Shown here: positions 34,771 through 48,200 of the stretch, piece by piece
How the letters are laid out: the number at the start of each line of letters is the position of its first letter
Numbering within the stretch: position 1 is the first letter of the stretch
From: Cardiocondyla obscurior
Taxonomy: Eukaryota > Arthropoda > Insecta > Hymenoptera > Formicidae
Reading direction: 5' to 3'
Assembly: GCF_019399895.1 (NCBI RefSeq)
Contig: NC_091865.1
Coordinates: 6,453,001 to 6,517,000, forward strand
Length of the DNA stretch: 64,000 bases
Notes under the pieces: model-generated
Told to the model about the DNA's origin: nothing
Seen by the model: the letters and a program-made list of their open reading frames with translations, nothing else
The model's database searches: none
Made by a program: the position numbers and the translations under genes

Positions 34771-34789
34771 AAAAAAAAAAAAAAAAAAA
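34771..34789. repeat. A19 homopolymer
   Basis: Nineteen A on the plus strand, flanked by TTT on both sides. Confidence 0.9.
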
Positions 34790-35449
34790 TTTAATTTAAA
34801 TTACGAGTTACATCAAAATCGGAGTTGCAGTTTTTGCTGAAAGTGCTTTAATGTTTTAATTTTCAAACGTAACGTTTCATTTCTCGAAAGATATTACTAC
34901 ATTTCCAGTTCAATTATTCGTTGTACCGTGTCGAGTTTTCGTTGACAATCACACAGAGACGCGACTTGCAGGGATTTACTCGGCGTGTAAGCACGATGGC
35001 GCAAATGTGATACACATTCGCTAAGCGAAATGTCGTCTTATTCAAAGTCCAAAGTAGCAATGCGCAGCATATCCTAGGAACTGGGAATTCACTATCGCGC
35101 GCCATTGTGGCGCATCAATCTTCTAGATCGTTACGCGTCCTTCGTCCATTTAGTAAGATCCCTCCAGTTAGAGTCTGACTCGGTCGTAAGCGATGTCGTC
35201 GTAGTAACGACTGGGCTAGACAAGCAGATCCTTTAAAGCGTGATCTAGAGTTGCGTGTAGATTCGTCGCGCGTCGGAATAATTTAAGCCGCAAACATCAT
35301 GCTCCGATTACGATGGATCGGGCAAGAGCCCCGCGAGGGAGTTTAGACGAAAGGGTGGAATATAGAATCGCCACTAAAGGCTCTCGTTTGCAGTTGGTTG
35401 TCGTCGGTAGCAGACTGTACTCTAATTAACGGCGGATAACAAGGATACT

Positions 35450-35485
35450 GAGAGAAAGAGAAAGAGAAAGAGAGAGAGAGAGAGA
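35450..35485. repeat. GA-rich microsatellite
   Basis: An imperfect AG/GAAA repeat on the plus strand, similar in make-up to those at 21553 and 28867. Confidence 0.8.
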
Positions 35486-38400
35486 CACGGGGAATCGTTA
35501 TAATAATTCGCGCCGCTATGAAAGGATAAAGGAGGCGGAGAAAGCGAAATTGCATACAAAAGAGAGCGGGAGAGAAGACGTACATGGAAGCCGTGAGAGA
35601 GGAACGATTCTCGGCATCGGTATCTCAAATACGCCCGTCTTAAAACGTCGATTAATTAACATCCGAATACCAAGCACTTGCTGTTTCTCCGTGTGGAAAT
35701 TGCCAAGTTTCATGACGTGAAAAGGTCGAAACCCGGTTGACGCCTCCCGTGAATATTGCGCAATACGGGGAAAACTAACTACTGCGAGCAGAAATCGGAG
35801 ATGGATAGTCTCTCGCGTCGCGCTAAGTCGACACAAACGGGGCTGTAAGTCATTTGTCATGCGATCCTGCACGCCGCTTTATGCGAGTTACCAATATAGT
35901 AAACGTTTGACGAAAGAAACGAAGCCGTTTTCGAGGTTTCTTTTTTTTTCTACGTAAAAGAAAAAAAATTTTTTTTCTCTTTGAAGAATTTTTTTGCAAC
36001 GCGGAAATTACGGAGACGTTACATCGACGGTGTTTTAATAAAAGGATGCAAAAGATTTTACTGTATTTAAATCTTTGGAGTCTGCTCCGGAGACCGTGAA
36101 ACAAAGAACTTGAACTGATGCGTTTTATTCTTTTAATTTTGGTGGCGAATTACAGAAAAACGGATCAGTGGCGCGATATCTTGCGTATTACAGCGCATGT
36201 AGGTAGCACGAAAACCGCATTGTGAGTCAGACATGCGTACTTAATTCAAATATTATACTCACACAGGCGAGTTATGAATGCACGCAGCATGCTACCGGTT
36301 ACGCGCACCTTGTCTCATTATTTGAACTTCAAAAGGATCATACTTCCATTGTAGCATAGTAGTAATTATATTCCTTTCATGTGCCGTTATTATGTTGCGT
36401 TCGTCATTTATGACGAACTGGTCTTTATAACAATAGGTGATTGATATCGTCTAAGCCAATATCGTAGATCAATAAATTATCCTATAACAGTGCCTCATAA
36501 AAACGACAAGAGTGATTTAGCTCAGCGATGTATGTAAATGTGGAACGAAGAATTGGTTTAATTTAACTACAACTTAGATACAACTGCTTAAGATGATTCT
36601 TAAATCGTTTTACTTCTTCGAGTTACGTTATTTCTTGATAAAAAAAAGAAAAAAAACAAAAAAATGAGCTTCTTTCTTTTTTACGCGCGAGTGTTCAACT
36701 TGGCGAATGAAGTCAAAGGTTGTAAAAAGACTTACGCTCGTAAAGCCCCAGTGAGATTCAAGTTGAACGAACGCGAGTCGAATATCGTGATCAGTCTTCA
36801 AAGATCGGGATTCTCGTGAAAGGGCATACAGAAATCTTTCGTTATTTTTTTCCTTCTTTACTTTCTCGTTTCGAGCCGTTTAATCTTATCACGCGCTATG
36901 TGGACTCAAACTCGATCGTTACTACTTACTGTCCTGAAGAGACTTCGTTCACGAGCTAAACTTTGATCCTTTCGGTTTTATCGCATTTCTTTATTAACAA
37001 TGCCACGGAAGAACGCACTACGCGACGCGAATTAATTTGCTAACTCGTTTCCTTTTAACAACGCGATCGCAATGTAGTATTTACAACTTCTATAGTGAAT
37101 CAATCGTTAGAAAAATATACGTTAGAAGTATCCGCTCGGATGACGATGATAAATTTTATTTTGCAAAAACGTTCGCTTAGAAATGTGTTCTCCACGATTA
37201 CGCAATGCGTCAAATTTTATTTCTTCTGTGATAAATGGTTGATACCGTCCAAATATATTTGCATATTTGAAAAATAAACGGATTACAAAAAATCCGATTA
37301 TAAAAAAAAAAATAAAAAAAAAATATATATATATACATACATGTACACGGGGGTTTCTTTGCATACCCACACCGGTCTCAAACAGTTTTCACTACTGTGA
37401 AAATACGGCAGAGTGCGAGCTATAAATGCGTTCCGTCGTATTGATTTATAAGTCAAAATGTAGCGTGTGCCGAGGGAGAACGTGACAATCTCGCGCCGTG
37501 CGTTTGAGGAGGCACGAAGCAGGCGGCAAAGGACGAGTATACGGAGTTCACGAAGGCGAAAACGTTTGCTCGGACGAGTAAACAGAGGCTATTCCGTTTG
37601 CTTTTCAAGGAGGACGAGCACGCCTCGTCGTATGCGTGGAATCGGGTATCTCGAACTTTTCTCCTCTCCCTCCTCTCCTCGCACGCGTGCCACCGGACGA
37701 TTCAATATTGATGGCAGTCTTGCTTTCATAAGCGACTACTGTCCACCAATTTGTGTGTTCGCAACAATAAAACATCCCTCGAAACCCAGAAAGCGCTCTT
37801 TCAAAGTGAATTGTAAACTTCGCTCAGACAACCTTGTTTTCTCGGTAGATGGATGCTCAGTTGATATTCCTCACTGAGACTCTGTGTGTGTATTTATGTG
37901 TGTGGGAGTTGGGTGGGAAGGAGAGTCGATATTTACTAGTTCTCTTATGTATTAACTTGATCTTGCTTGAAATTTTGTTCCCTCCGACAAACTGTCCCAC
38001 TAAGAGAATTATTAAAAACATTATTTTAATTCCTCTTGATATTGTAAAGTGATTGAAATACGTAAGAATAAATGATTATGTACGACAAAGCGAGACATTT
38101 TGTTATTCTAAAAAAAATTAGTCTGGTTATACTGAACAGATTTGCGGCAACAAAAATGTAAGCGCGTATTATTTTAACTGTTGTTAAATTTTATGCAAAT
38201 CCTCAAAGAGCTCAATCAGCGACGAAAGAAATTTATCGTGAATGCATCGTTCGATTGTCGAATCGCGCAACAGGGAGCAGCTGTAAAAAGCCGTCGCATA
38301 ATGAGAAAAAAAGTTTCGTATTCCGTCGATCTCGCAATCGGGGCCGGTGCATTGTTACAGAGCATCGCGACCACCTCGACCGAGCGAACTTGAAAAGCCA

Positions 38401-38623
38401 CCTGCGCGCCTCGGTGTGCAGGTGCATTGCAGTTTCATAGTCTTCGCGCCCCTTCTCCTCCCCGCGGCCGCATCGCGCTGTTTCCCGCCTGGTCGACGGA
38501 CCGGGGATCGTCGGGCAAACTGTAATCCTGTTTTCTAAATGTAACCCAACTTCGGCGAACATGTGTATGTCCGACCGCAAGCACTGTTCGACAATTTGTC
38601 TCCGCGCCCGACGCTTCGCCGCA

Positions 38624-38660
38624 CTTCTCTCTCTCGCGCTCTCTCTCTCTCTCTATCTCT
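38624..38660. repeat. CT-rich microsatellite
   Basis: CT dinucleotides interrupted by CGCG and TAT on the plus strand. Confidence 0.8.
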
Positions 38661-40360
38661 TTAGTACCCTTCTGGTACCGCCTCCTTTGTCACCTAACTG
38701 CATTCTCCTTCTCGCGCGTATAGTAACTTCCCCGAGGGGGTCGAAGAACCCTTGCGCGGAACTATATTTCCTTCGATATTCGTGCGTGCGCGTATAGTAA
38801 ACGTACATGTTAAGGTAGGCTAGGCATTGCACGCGTGCATGTGCATTCTCGTGTGTGTATCGTGTTTGCGTAGGTGTAAAGCGATGTAGAATATACAGGG
38901 TACGTAGGACGGTTGCCTGTACACTAGTCGTGTAGTGCAATGTGCGCGCGTGTCCGTGCGAATTCACGTTTTTGGATGCAGTTTAACGCTCCGCTCGGTC
39001 GAACGTAACTTCCGCGCGAATTTACTCAGTGTTACTTTTCCAAGTTTTCGTCGAGGGTTATTGAACTGCGACGCATCCCCGTGGATTACTGATCGATACT
39101 TGGAGCTAATTTCTCTTGGAGAACGTCTCGCGCATTTCTCTTTCTCTTTTGTATTTATCTTTGTTGTTTTTGAGTAATATTAATTATTCTGTTCTAAATT
39201 CTTGTTTAATTAACAAGTTCGAAATAGATCTTTATTATTATTATTTTTATTATCTTAATGTTACGATGCAATAGCATGAAGCTGTGCAATATTATAAGAA
39301 GCTTCGAATATGAAATATTAATTTTTACACGCAAGAGACGTAATAATGTGAAAATATTTTCTGTGATATAATATCGAGGTACATCATTTGCTAATGACAT
39401 GCGCACTTTTGCGCGTTGATCTCCCTGAAATAATTTGCAAATTATTTGTCCATTACGACCGGCAATATTTATTATTTTATTTCTCAGAAGAAATCGCTAA
39501 AATTATATATCGTCGGATTTATTAAACCGTGCACGTAAATCGAGTTTGCTCGACAAACGATCAGCGGTACGTACCATCAAAATTCAAATTTCTCCATTCG
39601 AGTCACTCGTCATCGTCCAACGAAGCTCGTAACATAGCAGTTTGGCAAGAACAATTAACCTCGGGCTGATGGCATTTAGCAATACCAGTCTAATTCAACC
39701 GTCGTCAGATCTCGCATACCGTCCCTTCATCCGACTCGTATCTGACAATCGATTCCTGTTAATTCATTCCGCGCGGCACACACAATCACCAATCTCGTTG
39801 CGCTGGAATGTTTTATACGGACCTTTGTTCGCAAATTCACGAGCGAGCAGCGGCGGGGAAATCGATCTTCTTTTCTCTTACACCGGCGGATTTCGTTGAA
39901 ATTCGACGCCGATAGCAGACCGGTGTATGTACAATACCTATGTCGAATCAACGTCGATATTTTTCACGGCGGTTCTCCCTTTATTTTTTCTTACGCGATA
40001 TTTCCGGCACACATTCAACGGTCACTTGCAATACGTGGCCTAGTTAACAATTCAGATTCCATACCGGAAACATTTTTCAAAGCGTTAAAATAATTCTCGC
40101 GTTTATAGTTGCAAGGTTGAAGGTAAAATATTTTGACACATTCGGCTACATTGCTACATACTCTTATCACGCGTATTTCGTGCGTCTCGTATAATTTCGT
40201 TTAAAAAATTATTCCGTGCGGTGGTTACTATAAAAAAAATATTAATGCTGCGTATTCGGCTGATGGAGAGTAACGAAAGATCTACAGAAATTGCAATAGA
40301 AGGTACCTGCTTAATTAGCGGTTAAACATTCGGTAATTGCCCCTATGTACATACACATAT

Positions 40361-40440
40361 ACGCAACGCAACGCAACGCAACGCAACGCAACGCAACGCA
40401 ACGCAACGCAACGCAACGCAACGCAACGTAGCGTTGGATA
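40361..40440. repeat. (ACGCA)15 pentanucleotide microsatellite
   Basis: Fifteen perfect ACGCA units (40361-40435) are followed by one variant unit, ACGTA. On the other strand the unit reads TGCGT, or TTGCG in another phase. It produces a cysteine-arginine-valine repeat in a minus-strand open frame that is not a gene. This is the cleanest and longest non-homopolymer repeat in the window. Confidence 0.95.
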
Positions 40441-43400
40441 GTCGTGCGGAAATCGGCTGTGTGATTGCTACTCACAGCAATCTGAATCGGAAGACTGTTT
40501 CGCGTGAGAATTGTCGATATTCGAGAGAGCGGCAATCGCAGCCTCTCGTCATCGCGCGACATGGCTCGTAACTTGCAGCAAGAACAATTAGCCGGCGGGC
40601 CTGCCGGAATTGCCATGGGCGGTGCAGCCGGCTGGCTGCTCTCGCACTCGTCACGAGTGCTCTCCGCGCAATCCCTTTCGTGCCATCCCTCCAGGTTCAT
40701 CGCGTCCCTCTACAGTTGCCACCGATTCTTGTCGCGCTAAAGCAACCCCCGACGTGAGTTACTACCCTCCACCAACTTCCCAACGGCGGCGACGGCTGCT
40801 ACGGTCTGCCAGCAATATTGTTCAAAATATCCAGGGCTGACTCCGGCACGTCCCGAACAAGACCGCTTCGTGCCTCAATTTCGTTCTTCTCGCGCTACCG
40901 TCCGAAATCAGCGTCGCACGGAAAGCGAAAGTGCTTCCGCATGCGGGACAATGCAATTACGATCGTACGCGTTTAGTAATTAAAATGATTTACTTCACAT
41001 TCTATAAAGTTTTATCCGAACGATGGAGAATATTTTTTTACGAAACATAACGTGTAGTTTACGCGAATTGCAATGAGTCAGACTCTCCGCCGACCTTTCG
41101 TTTCTACGAATTTTTAACGCAGATTAAATACCAATTAAACAAAAAATACGATAATGATCAACGTTGCATCTCGGGGTCATTAGTTTAACAGAAAAATGCA
41201 ATTAAAATTCTGCTTGTATTGTATATAACTTTGATTCGAGCACGTGCCAAAGCAAACACTTAAAAAAAAAAGAAAAAAAAATAGGAATTGAGAAAAAAAT
41301 ATGACACGAGTCTGATGTCTACTTAATAAGAATTAACTAACCGGACACGGGGGTGTATCGCGCGAAGAATGAAATGGTGGACTTGGAATATAGCGCGGCG
41401 AGATAAGAACGAACGATAGGAGGAACGTAGACCGGTGGATTATATTTCAATTTCGATTTTGGTGGAAACACGCGGATGATAAAGCAAAACGCGCACCTTG
41501 CCAGGCGATAAAGCCGCGATATCTATCCCCCATAAAATGCAAAATCCATCTTAGACGAGGGCGCGATCTGGAATACGAGGTATGCGATACGTTGCACGCT
41601 GTTGGCGCATAGGACTTGGAACGACTAGGAGTGATCCTCTTTTATCTGAGCACTTTTCGATACCGGCCAAATGTTTCTGAGATATTGCGTGTGCTGTGAA
41701 TTATGGTCGTAAAAACGACTTATCTGTCGGAGGGCACGTACAAGATATCTATAATACGTTGCAAAGAGCTGAAATTGCGACGGTAACGGTGGCAAAGAAT
41801 GAGAATAACCACGCGGTAGCAATTGATGACGTTATTTGATAAGAAAATAGTTTATTAATTATATAGTTTTAAGACTTTCGCGGACGGTCGGTTTTATCAA
41901 AATTTAAAACAAAGGCTTTCGAGTGGAAGCCGCGTTGAGTAACGGTATTACGCCGACGTTTCGCAAACACTGCACGTTTGCATCATCACGACAGGAGCTT
42001 TGATACTGAGCTTTCTTGGTTCACGGTTATTCTCGCGTGGCTTCTTTTTTTTTAATTCTTCGAGGAGAAAGGGAATCGGCATCGTGTCGATCGAAAATAG
42101 GTTACAACGTTTAATCGATCGGCTGGTCAATTAAAACAAATTTATTAATTTTTATGCACGTGTGTGCTCGCCAGCGTAATATATTTAATTTAATTTTATA
42201 TAACAACGATAAAATGATGATCGCATCGAAAGTAAATGTATTTAAAACACTTTTAACGTTGTTCTCTTAATTACCTTCGCTTGTATTAATTACTTAAATC
42301 CGACCGCGGAAATGAAATTTCACGAATGTACTTGTAATTACTCAACTACTGCGTTAAATTAACATGGGTTTATACGGCACGAAACTATGTACGAGATATA
42401 ATGTGTTTTCGAACTTACCGGGGTTAAAGAGAAATTCGTCGTTTGGAGTGTTTAATCAACTTTCGAGGAAAGCGCGACTGTCTGCGAGCTGTCCATTAAC
42501 GAATTGTCGCGAATCGATCCGATATTTTCAGTTAATTAAAATTACATTTGGAGTATCAAATTTGCAGTTTAACGGGGCGGACATTTAATACGCGTAGATA
42601 CGCTCCAAGCTGTGAACGAGGGATCGCCGATGGAAAATTGAGATAAAAGAAATTAAATTGTTTTATTACGATCAGTAAAACTTTTTAAATCTTGTTGCGA
42701 GGTGTATATTTTTTTAGTTTTACGCGTGCAAAACTCAAAAACATTTGTTCTTTACTCCAACATTACGTCCATCAATTAAAAAAAATTGTATTTACAACAA
42801 GTAATTTGTTCTAGTGCATTAAATAATTTCTTGCACTAATAAACAGGCAAAAATAGGCAGTGCTTTATTCCCTGGTATCGCTTTTTGCGATGTACATATG
42901 TACATCTGATATGCGTACTGCTAGTATGATATTTACGATAATAACGCTTAGACTCGAATATATTGAATTGTCGTATCACGGTTTGAGTTTCGTTCGAGCA
43001 GATCTAAATATAATGCGTATCTATTATTTTCGGATCGACAGAACGTGAAATAATACGCGAATTGCTGGATTGAATGATCCAATGGAAAGTGATACTCAAC
43101 CGTTTGTTAATAGTTGATTTCAGATATCAGGGAGAGAATATCCGATATACAGATTTATTTTAGCTATCCCGCGTTATACATTTATTCCGTAGTAATAACG
43201 AATTGGTCAAGTACGACATTCCATGTTTGTTCTACTATGCGATGTTGGTTGCTCCGAAATTATTTGCGCTCGAAATTTCACACCGCGAGATAACAGTCAC
43301 AAATCTATTTTATTAACTCTCAAATGGGCAATTTGGTTACGGTTATCAAATACGATGATCAAATGTTGGAATTCTTTAAAACTTTTTTTTTTTTTAATAT

Positions 43401-45190
43401 CTTTATCATATTTGTTATATTGTTCCACGCAACGTCTATATTCCGTGCAAATTTAAAAAATACATACGTACAAAAAAAAAAAAATACGAGAATTACGTCT
43501 CTGTAATATTTAAATTGTTTGATTTTCTTGCTCGCACAAGAGTCTTGATTTTATAACAGCGACGATTCTGAAAGCCCGAAAGTGACGATTGGTTTGTTTC
43601 TCGGCGGAATAAGAAAATATAATTTTTAATTGACCAGTTATTAAATCTTAAAATTAGATTGGTTCGTCGGTTTTCTTTCGTACCGTATTATATCTGTTAC
43701 GATATAACCCCTAACCAACACTCCAACATATGTCACCCTCGGTAAATACGAATTATATAAATTATATATTTATTTATCTCACAAATCAAAGTTCTGTATG
43801 TCTCGGGTATCTGTTCGATAGAACACTATTGTATAAGTAATTAATAAACTTACTATAAAAAATAAAAAACAAAATTGCATATTGACGATTTAATAAGAGT
43901 TGTGGATGTACGAGTCGAGTTTTTAATTTGACCCCGCGGTAAGACGAGCACCGCCTCACGTTAAACGATGGCCCAATAAGAAAACGAGAGATGCTGCAAC
44001 GCGAGCGAGATTACTTCTTTCCGCTAGGTAACTCCCAGAGCCTCTCTCGCGATATTCGAAAAGTTGGTAGTTCGCTCCACAGTGGCGAGGGAAAATTGCT
44101 TACGCTTTTTACGGTCTCGCAAATATACTCGTGGCTCGTGTTTATTCGCGCTGCTAACCGGCTGTGCGATCTGTGGGTAAACGATTTTTGCCGAACCTAC
44201 GCTCCCGCGGATCGTAAGCTCTGTAAGATCGTGAACTTTAATCTCTATCCCGAGAAAGATGGTTTTCTGAGGGAGGGAGAAGAAGAGGGAAGAAAAAAGA
44301 AAAAAATAAAATAAAATCACGAAATCGAAAAAGAAAAAGCGTAATAATTTGAATGGCAAAAAAATTGTATTTTTATATGCAACGTACCATTAGCTCGTTT
44401 AATGTATGCCGAAGATAAAAAAATAATTGCGCGTCTCTGATCGCGCATATTTAATTTGGAAAACTCAATTATGTCATGTGTTTCGATATAAAAAATTATA
44501 AAATATTTCATATTAAAGTGTGAAATAAATTTCAAAGTATGAGTAAATAATTTGAGTGATGCGAAAAGTAGGCTGTCCCGCTTCTGAAGAACGGCAATTT
44601 TCCTTTCGCGAATAAGCACTCATGTGTATTTACACGACAGTTATTGATGTCAGTGTCACGAACAACCCTCTTTCCTCAATTCTCAAGTTCTACGAGAAAG
44701 TTTTATATCATAGTACTGGGCGTTTTATTTCAATCGCATTTGCCTTGGTAAATATAAAAAATAATCCAAATTATTTCAATACTTTAACTAAAGTAGTAAT
44801 TTAATTCGCTGATTTTTAATCGCAATTGATTCCCGATATTTTCCCGCTATACTCGCGCGTTACATTTACAAATGTAAGTGCGTATTAATACAATACTTCC
44901 CCCCGTTTTTCGTTTAATGGATCCTTCAAAATCGCGTGCTGCTCGGAGAAAATCGTTTTAATGTTCACGATAGAAGTTCATTGGAATGGTTTTCCCCATC
45001 ATCGCGGGAGACGCTTATTAGAACTGCGTTAATTGAATGAAAATCCGCTTCGAAAGTCCGTCTTTGAAAGTTTACTTGTAACTTCAACATTCTAACTTAT
45101 TTCTATCGAATTTTACACGGACCTGGTAAGCAGCGACTAAACTTTTCCCTCGGTATAGCGCATACTCAACACCACGTTTCCCTCGTGTAT

Positions 45191-45235
45191 TTCTTTTTTT
45201 TTTTTTTTCTTCTTTTCTTTTTTTTTTTTTTTTCT
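45191..45235. repeat. T/C homopyrimidine tract
   Basis: About 45 bases of T with a few C on the plus strand. Confidence 0.85.
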
Positions 45236-48200
45236 TGAGTTTCGTGATAAACGCTGCTAGAAACTTCAAGGATTTTGTCTGCCAGAAATAGGGTAGGGAT
45301 TTGCCCTGAGTGGATCATAATTTTCCGTCCTACCGGTCCTCGACTCCCTGCCTCCGAGCAGATTCCGCCTTCTCGTCCGACGTTTTCTACTTCTTGCCAC
45401 TCCGACGTCGGCCGTGAATCGACATAACAAGCTTTGTGGACTTAAAGGTCTTAAGAAATGCCGCATGACAACTGCGAGAAGCGCAATGCGCAATGGAATT
45501 CATCGAAAATCGATATTTATGGATAGTTTACTACGACCTGCCGCGAAAGCTCGGCCTTTCCGCGAGCTCGAACGGAAATAAACACCTCCGAAATTCTTCG
45601 TTATATTTTCTTTTCTTATTTAACAACTTTTCGTGTACTTTGGCGTGCAATTGAAAGATCTCCGTATGTACGGTACTGTATATAGATTATTAGAATATCT
45701 GTGTGCGTAAAATTTGCGGTAAAAATGGATACAAATGAAACGGGCGCGCGCGCGAGAGCAGTTTTCACAAAGGGCACCCATCGGAAACGGTATCGCACAA
45801 TTCCTTTTCTCTTTTATTGGAATGTTACGGGGAACTCACTATACAACATCACGGTGGAATTTCCACTGGACGTTATTTCACATCAAACTCGAATGTCGAT
45901 CACGCCTCTATCAAACATGCATTACAATACGCAAATGTCGAGATTACAATAAAAAAAAAAATATATTACCGGGTAACAAAGTGAAATTGCTTATAGATCA
46001 TTATTTACTAAATGCAATTAATATAGTTTCTACGCACGATTTTTTATATTTCTCCAAATAATTCAAACACAAATTAAGATTTAATTAAAAGTTATCGGAA
46101 ATATAAAACCACGTTAATCGGATTAGACTTTCTTTTTTTCTTTTTTTTTCTTTTTTTAATTTTACATTTTCTTCGAGATTGAAAAAAAAAAAATTGATTC
46201 TAAATCTTCACAAACTAAACTCCTCGAAAACCACGCAAATCAAAGATTTCCGATTTTTATCGGTATTACGGTTTTATGGTAACGTTATGGATATTGCTTT
46301 GGACATCGTGGGACCATAAAACTGCAGTAAATTTCTTGTCAATGTAGAACATGGAATATTTTCCTAGTTGTACTAGTTGAAACGAACTTTTATCTAGCTA
46401 TCAAAATACCTCTATCATTTGTTTAGCCGTTAACGTTTTTAAAGGTGGAAATAAATTTAAATTGGTAGATCAATAAAGTGATATCGAGTACAGACGTTAA
46501 TAGCCTAAGATCCACAAAGGTTGCAGACACGGTCAATTCAACGAATTTACGTTATCTTTGGGTTATAATTTTATTAACACGACGTCTCATTAATATTGTT
46601 TTTACTTTCTGCTTTTGAGATGCACATATTTATCGAAAAGTTCATATTATAAAATTGTCTGCAGTAAAACAACTATACTGACACATTGCATTGCGCGATA
46701 AAGAGCTCGTTTGAACCTTTATCTTTGCACGCACTGCTATTTAATAATTTAATGGTTTATAAAAATTTCTTTTAACGATCCGATAAAACACTTTAATTTT
46801 GAAAGACGGGAGGTATTAACTCGAAAGATTAACTGCCCGAAAAGAAAGCTGCATTTTCAAAGCAGTGACGTACAATTATGCAGATTCCAGCTCCGAAGTA
46901 GTCTCGCGCCGGAGAATGAATAGTTGAAAGCATAGAGACGGAGGTAGGTAGAAGAAAATGGAAGAAAAAAAAAAAGAAAAAGAAAGAAATGGTAGATCAG
47001 TCTTGGCACGTCCTGCGAACGCATTGCGAGTATTTTCTCTCGCCGTTTCAGTTCCTTCCTTCAAACGCATTCTCAACAAAACTCATTGTCTGGTATCCTC
47101 GCTACTTAAACGTTCATTCAGATACCACCGCGGCATCATAATTGCGCAAAAACTAGTTCGTTTTAATCACGCGAAATTAAATGCGCGACTGAGAAGAACG
47201 CTTTAAATTATCTGCTTTTCACAGCACATACAGCTGATACAAAGAGTTTGTATGCCCGCCGTGAATTCCATTAATATTTATAATCTGCTATTTTATATTA
47301 TCTATATCATAAAAATTCATTACTTTATTAAAATGCGTGTCTGTTTCGTTGTTAGAATTATTAACATCGCAAACGCCGGCGCTGCCTATCATTTGTATAT
47401 CTTCCTTTGTGCCTTGGGAAAAATTATGAAATTTATAAGTATGACAAAAATGTTACTCTGTTTTTAAATAAAATTTACAAAGGTAGAACGAGGTGGGGGA
47501 GGGGGAGATATGAAGAAGAAGCACGAATTAAAACATTACTCTACCGCGTATTTTTGTACCAATAAAAGTAAAACGGAGAAAATATTATTTCGATCTATCC
47601 GCGAACGATTTATTTGACAATTATCGCATATCGCGCTACTTACTTACGAATTCGAAAAGCATATCGTACCCGTTATCGGAAAATGGTATTTCGTTTGGCG
47701 TTCTCTATCGTGGATTACTTCGACACTTGAGAGAATCATTGGATAAGTAGCGCTCTTCACAAAACTCCTCGAAGAGCTGCCTTTAAGTCTCGTAGTAGCA
47801 CTCAAAGCGAAGAGATTCGTTGAGTCCTTCCACGTGGAAGAGCGCGCCAACCTTTCTCTTCATCAACCTCGCGGTCCTTTCTGTCCATTTGCCACCCGGC
47901 CATCTTCACTTGTAAAAATACGAAAGCAACCATAATGTAGATGGCCATTCGGGTATCGGATCGTGTACAAAAGAGTGATGAAAGGCGTCTGGTACTCGAA
48001 GGGACAAGAAAAGGAAGATGCGCTCGAAGGAATTGCGGCGGACAGTTTGGCGTGGGACCACCATATGACTTCGTTGTATATCTCCGTGAAAGCTTTGAAA
48101 GCTCCGTTGACGATGGTTGGCCCACGAAGGACTTTTCGAAGTGTAGAAAGGAAAGTTATTGAAAGAAATCGCAAAATGCGGCGACAAATAGTTGAGTTAA

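Larger units (their letters stand above)
32195..40360. other. Probable long first intron, left part
   Basis: It begins with the GTGAGT donor at 32195. I found no second coding exon with a matching phase-1 acceptor. Weak exon candidates inside are on the plus strand at 34499-34547 and on the minus strand at 33973-34028. Simple sequence includes A19 at 34771-34789, a GA-rich tract at 35450-35485 and a CT tract at 38624-38660. The GC-rich patches 35120-35870, 37440-37700 and 38380-38970 give chance open frames on both strands; the largest, 37467-37877 plus, is Arg-rich and lacks any domain. Confidence 0.4.

Noticed and set aside
37467..37877. 136-codon plus frame, Arg/Ser-rich
   Set aside because: The first codon is GTG, and the Arg/Ser content simply reflects GC-rich CpG DNA. 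There is no splice context or domain.
40311..40700. 129-codon minus frame with Cys-Val-Ala-Leu-Arg repeats
   Set aside because: It is the translated ACGCA microsatellite, not a protein.
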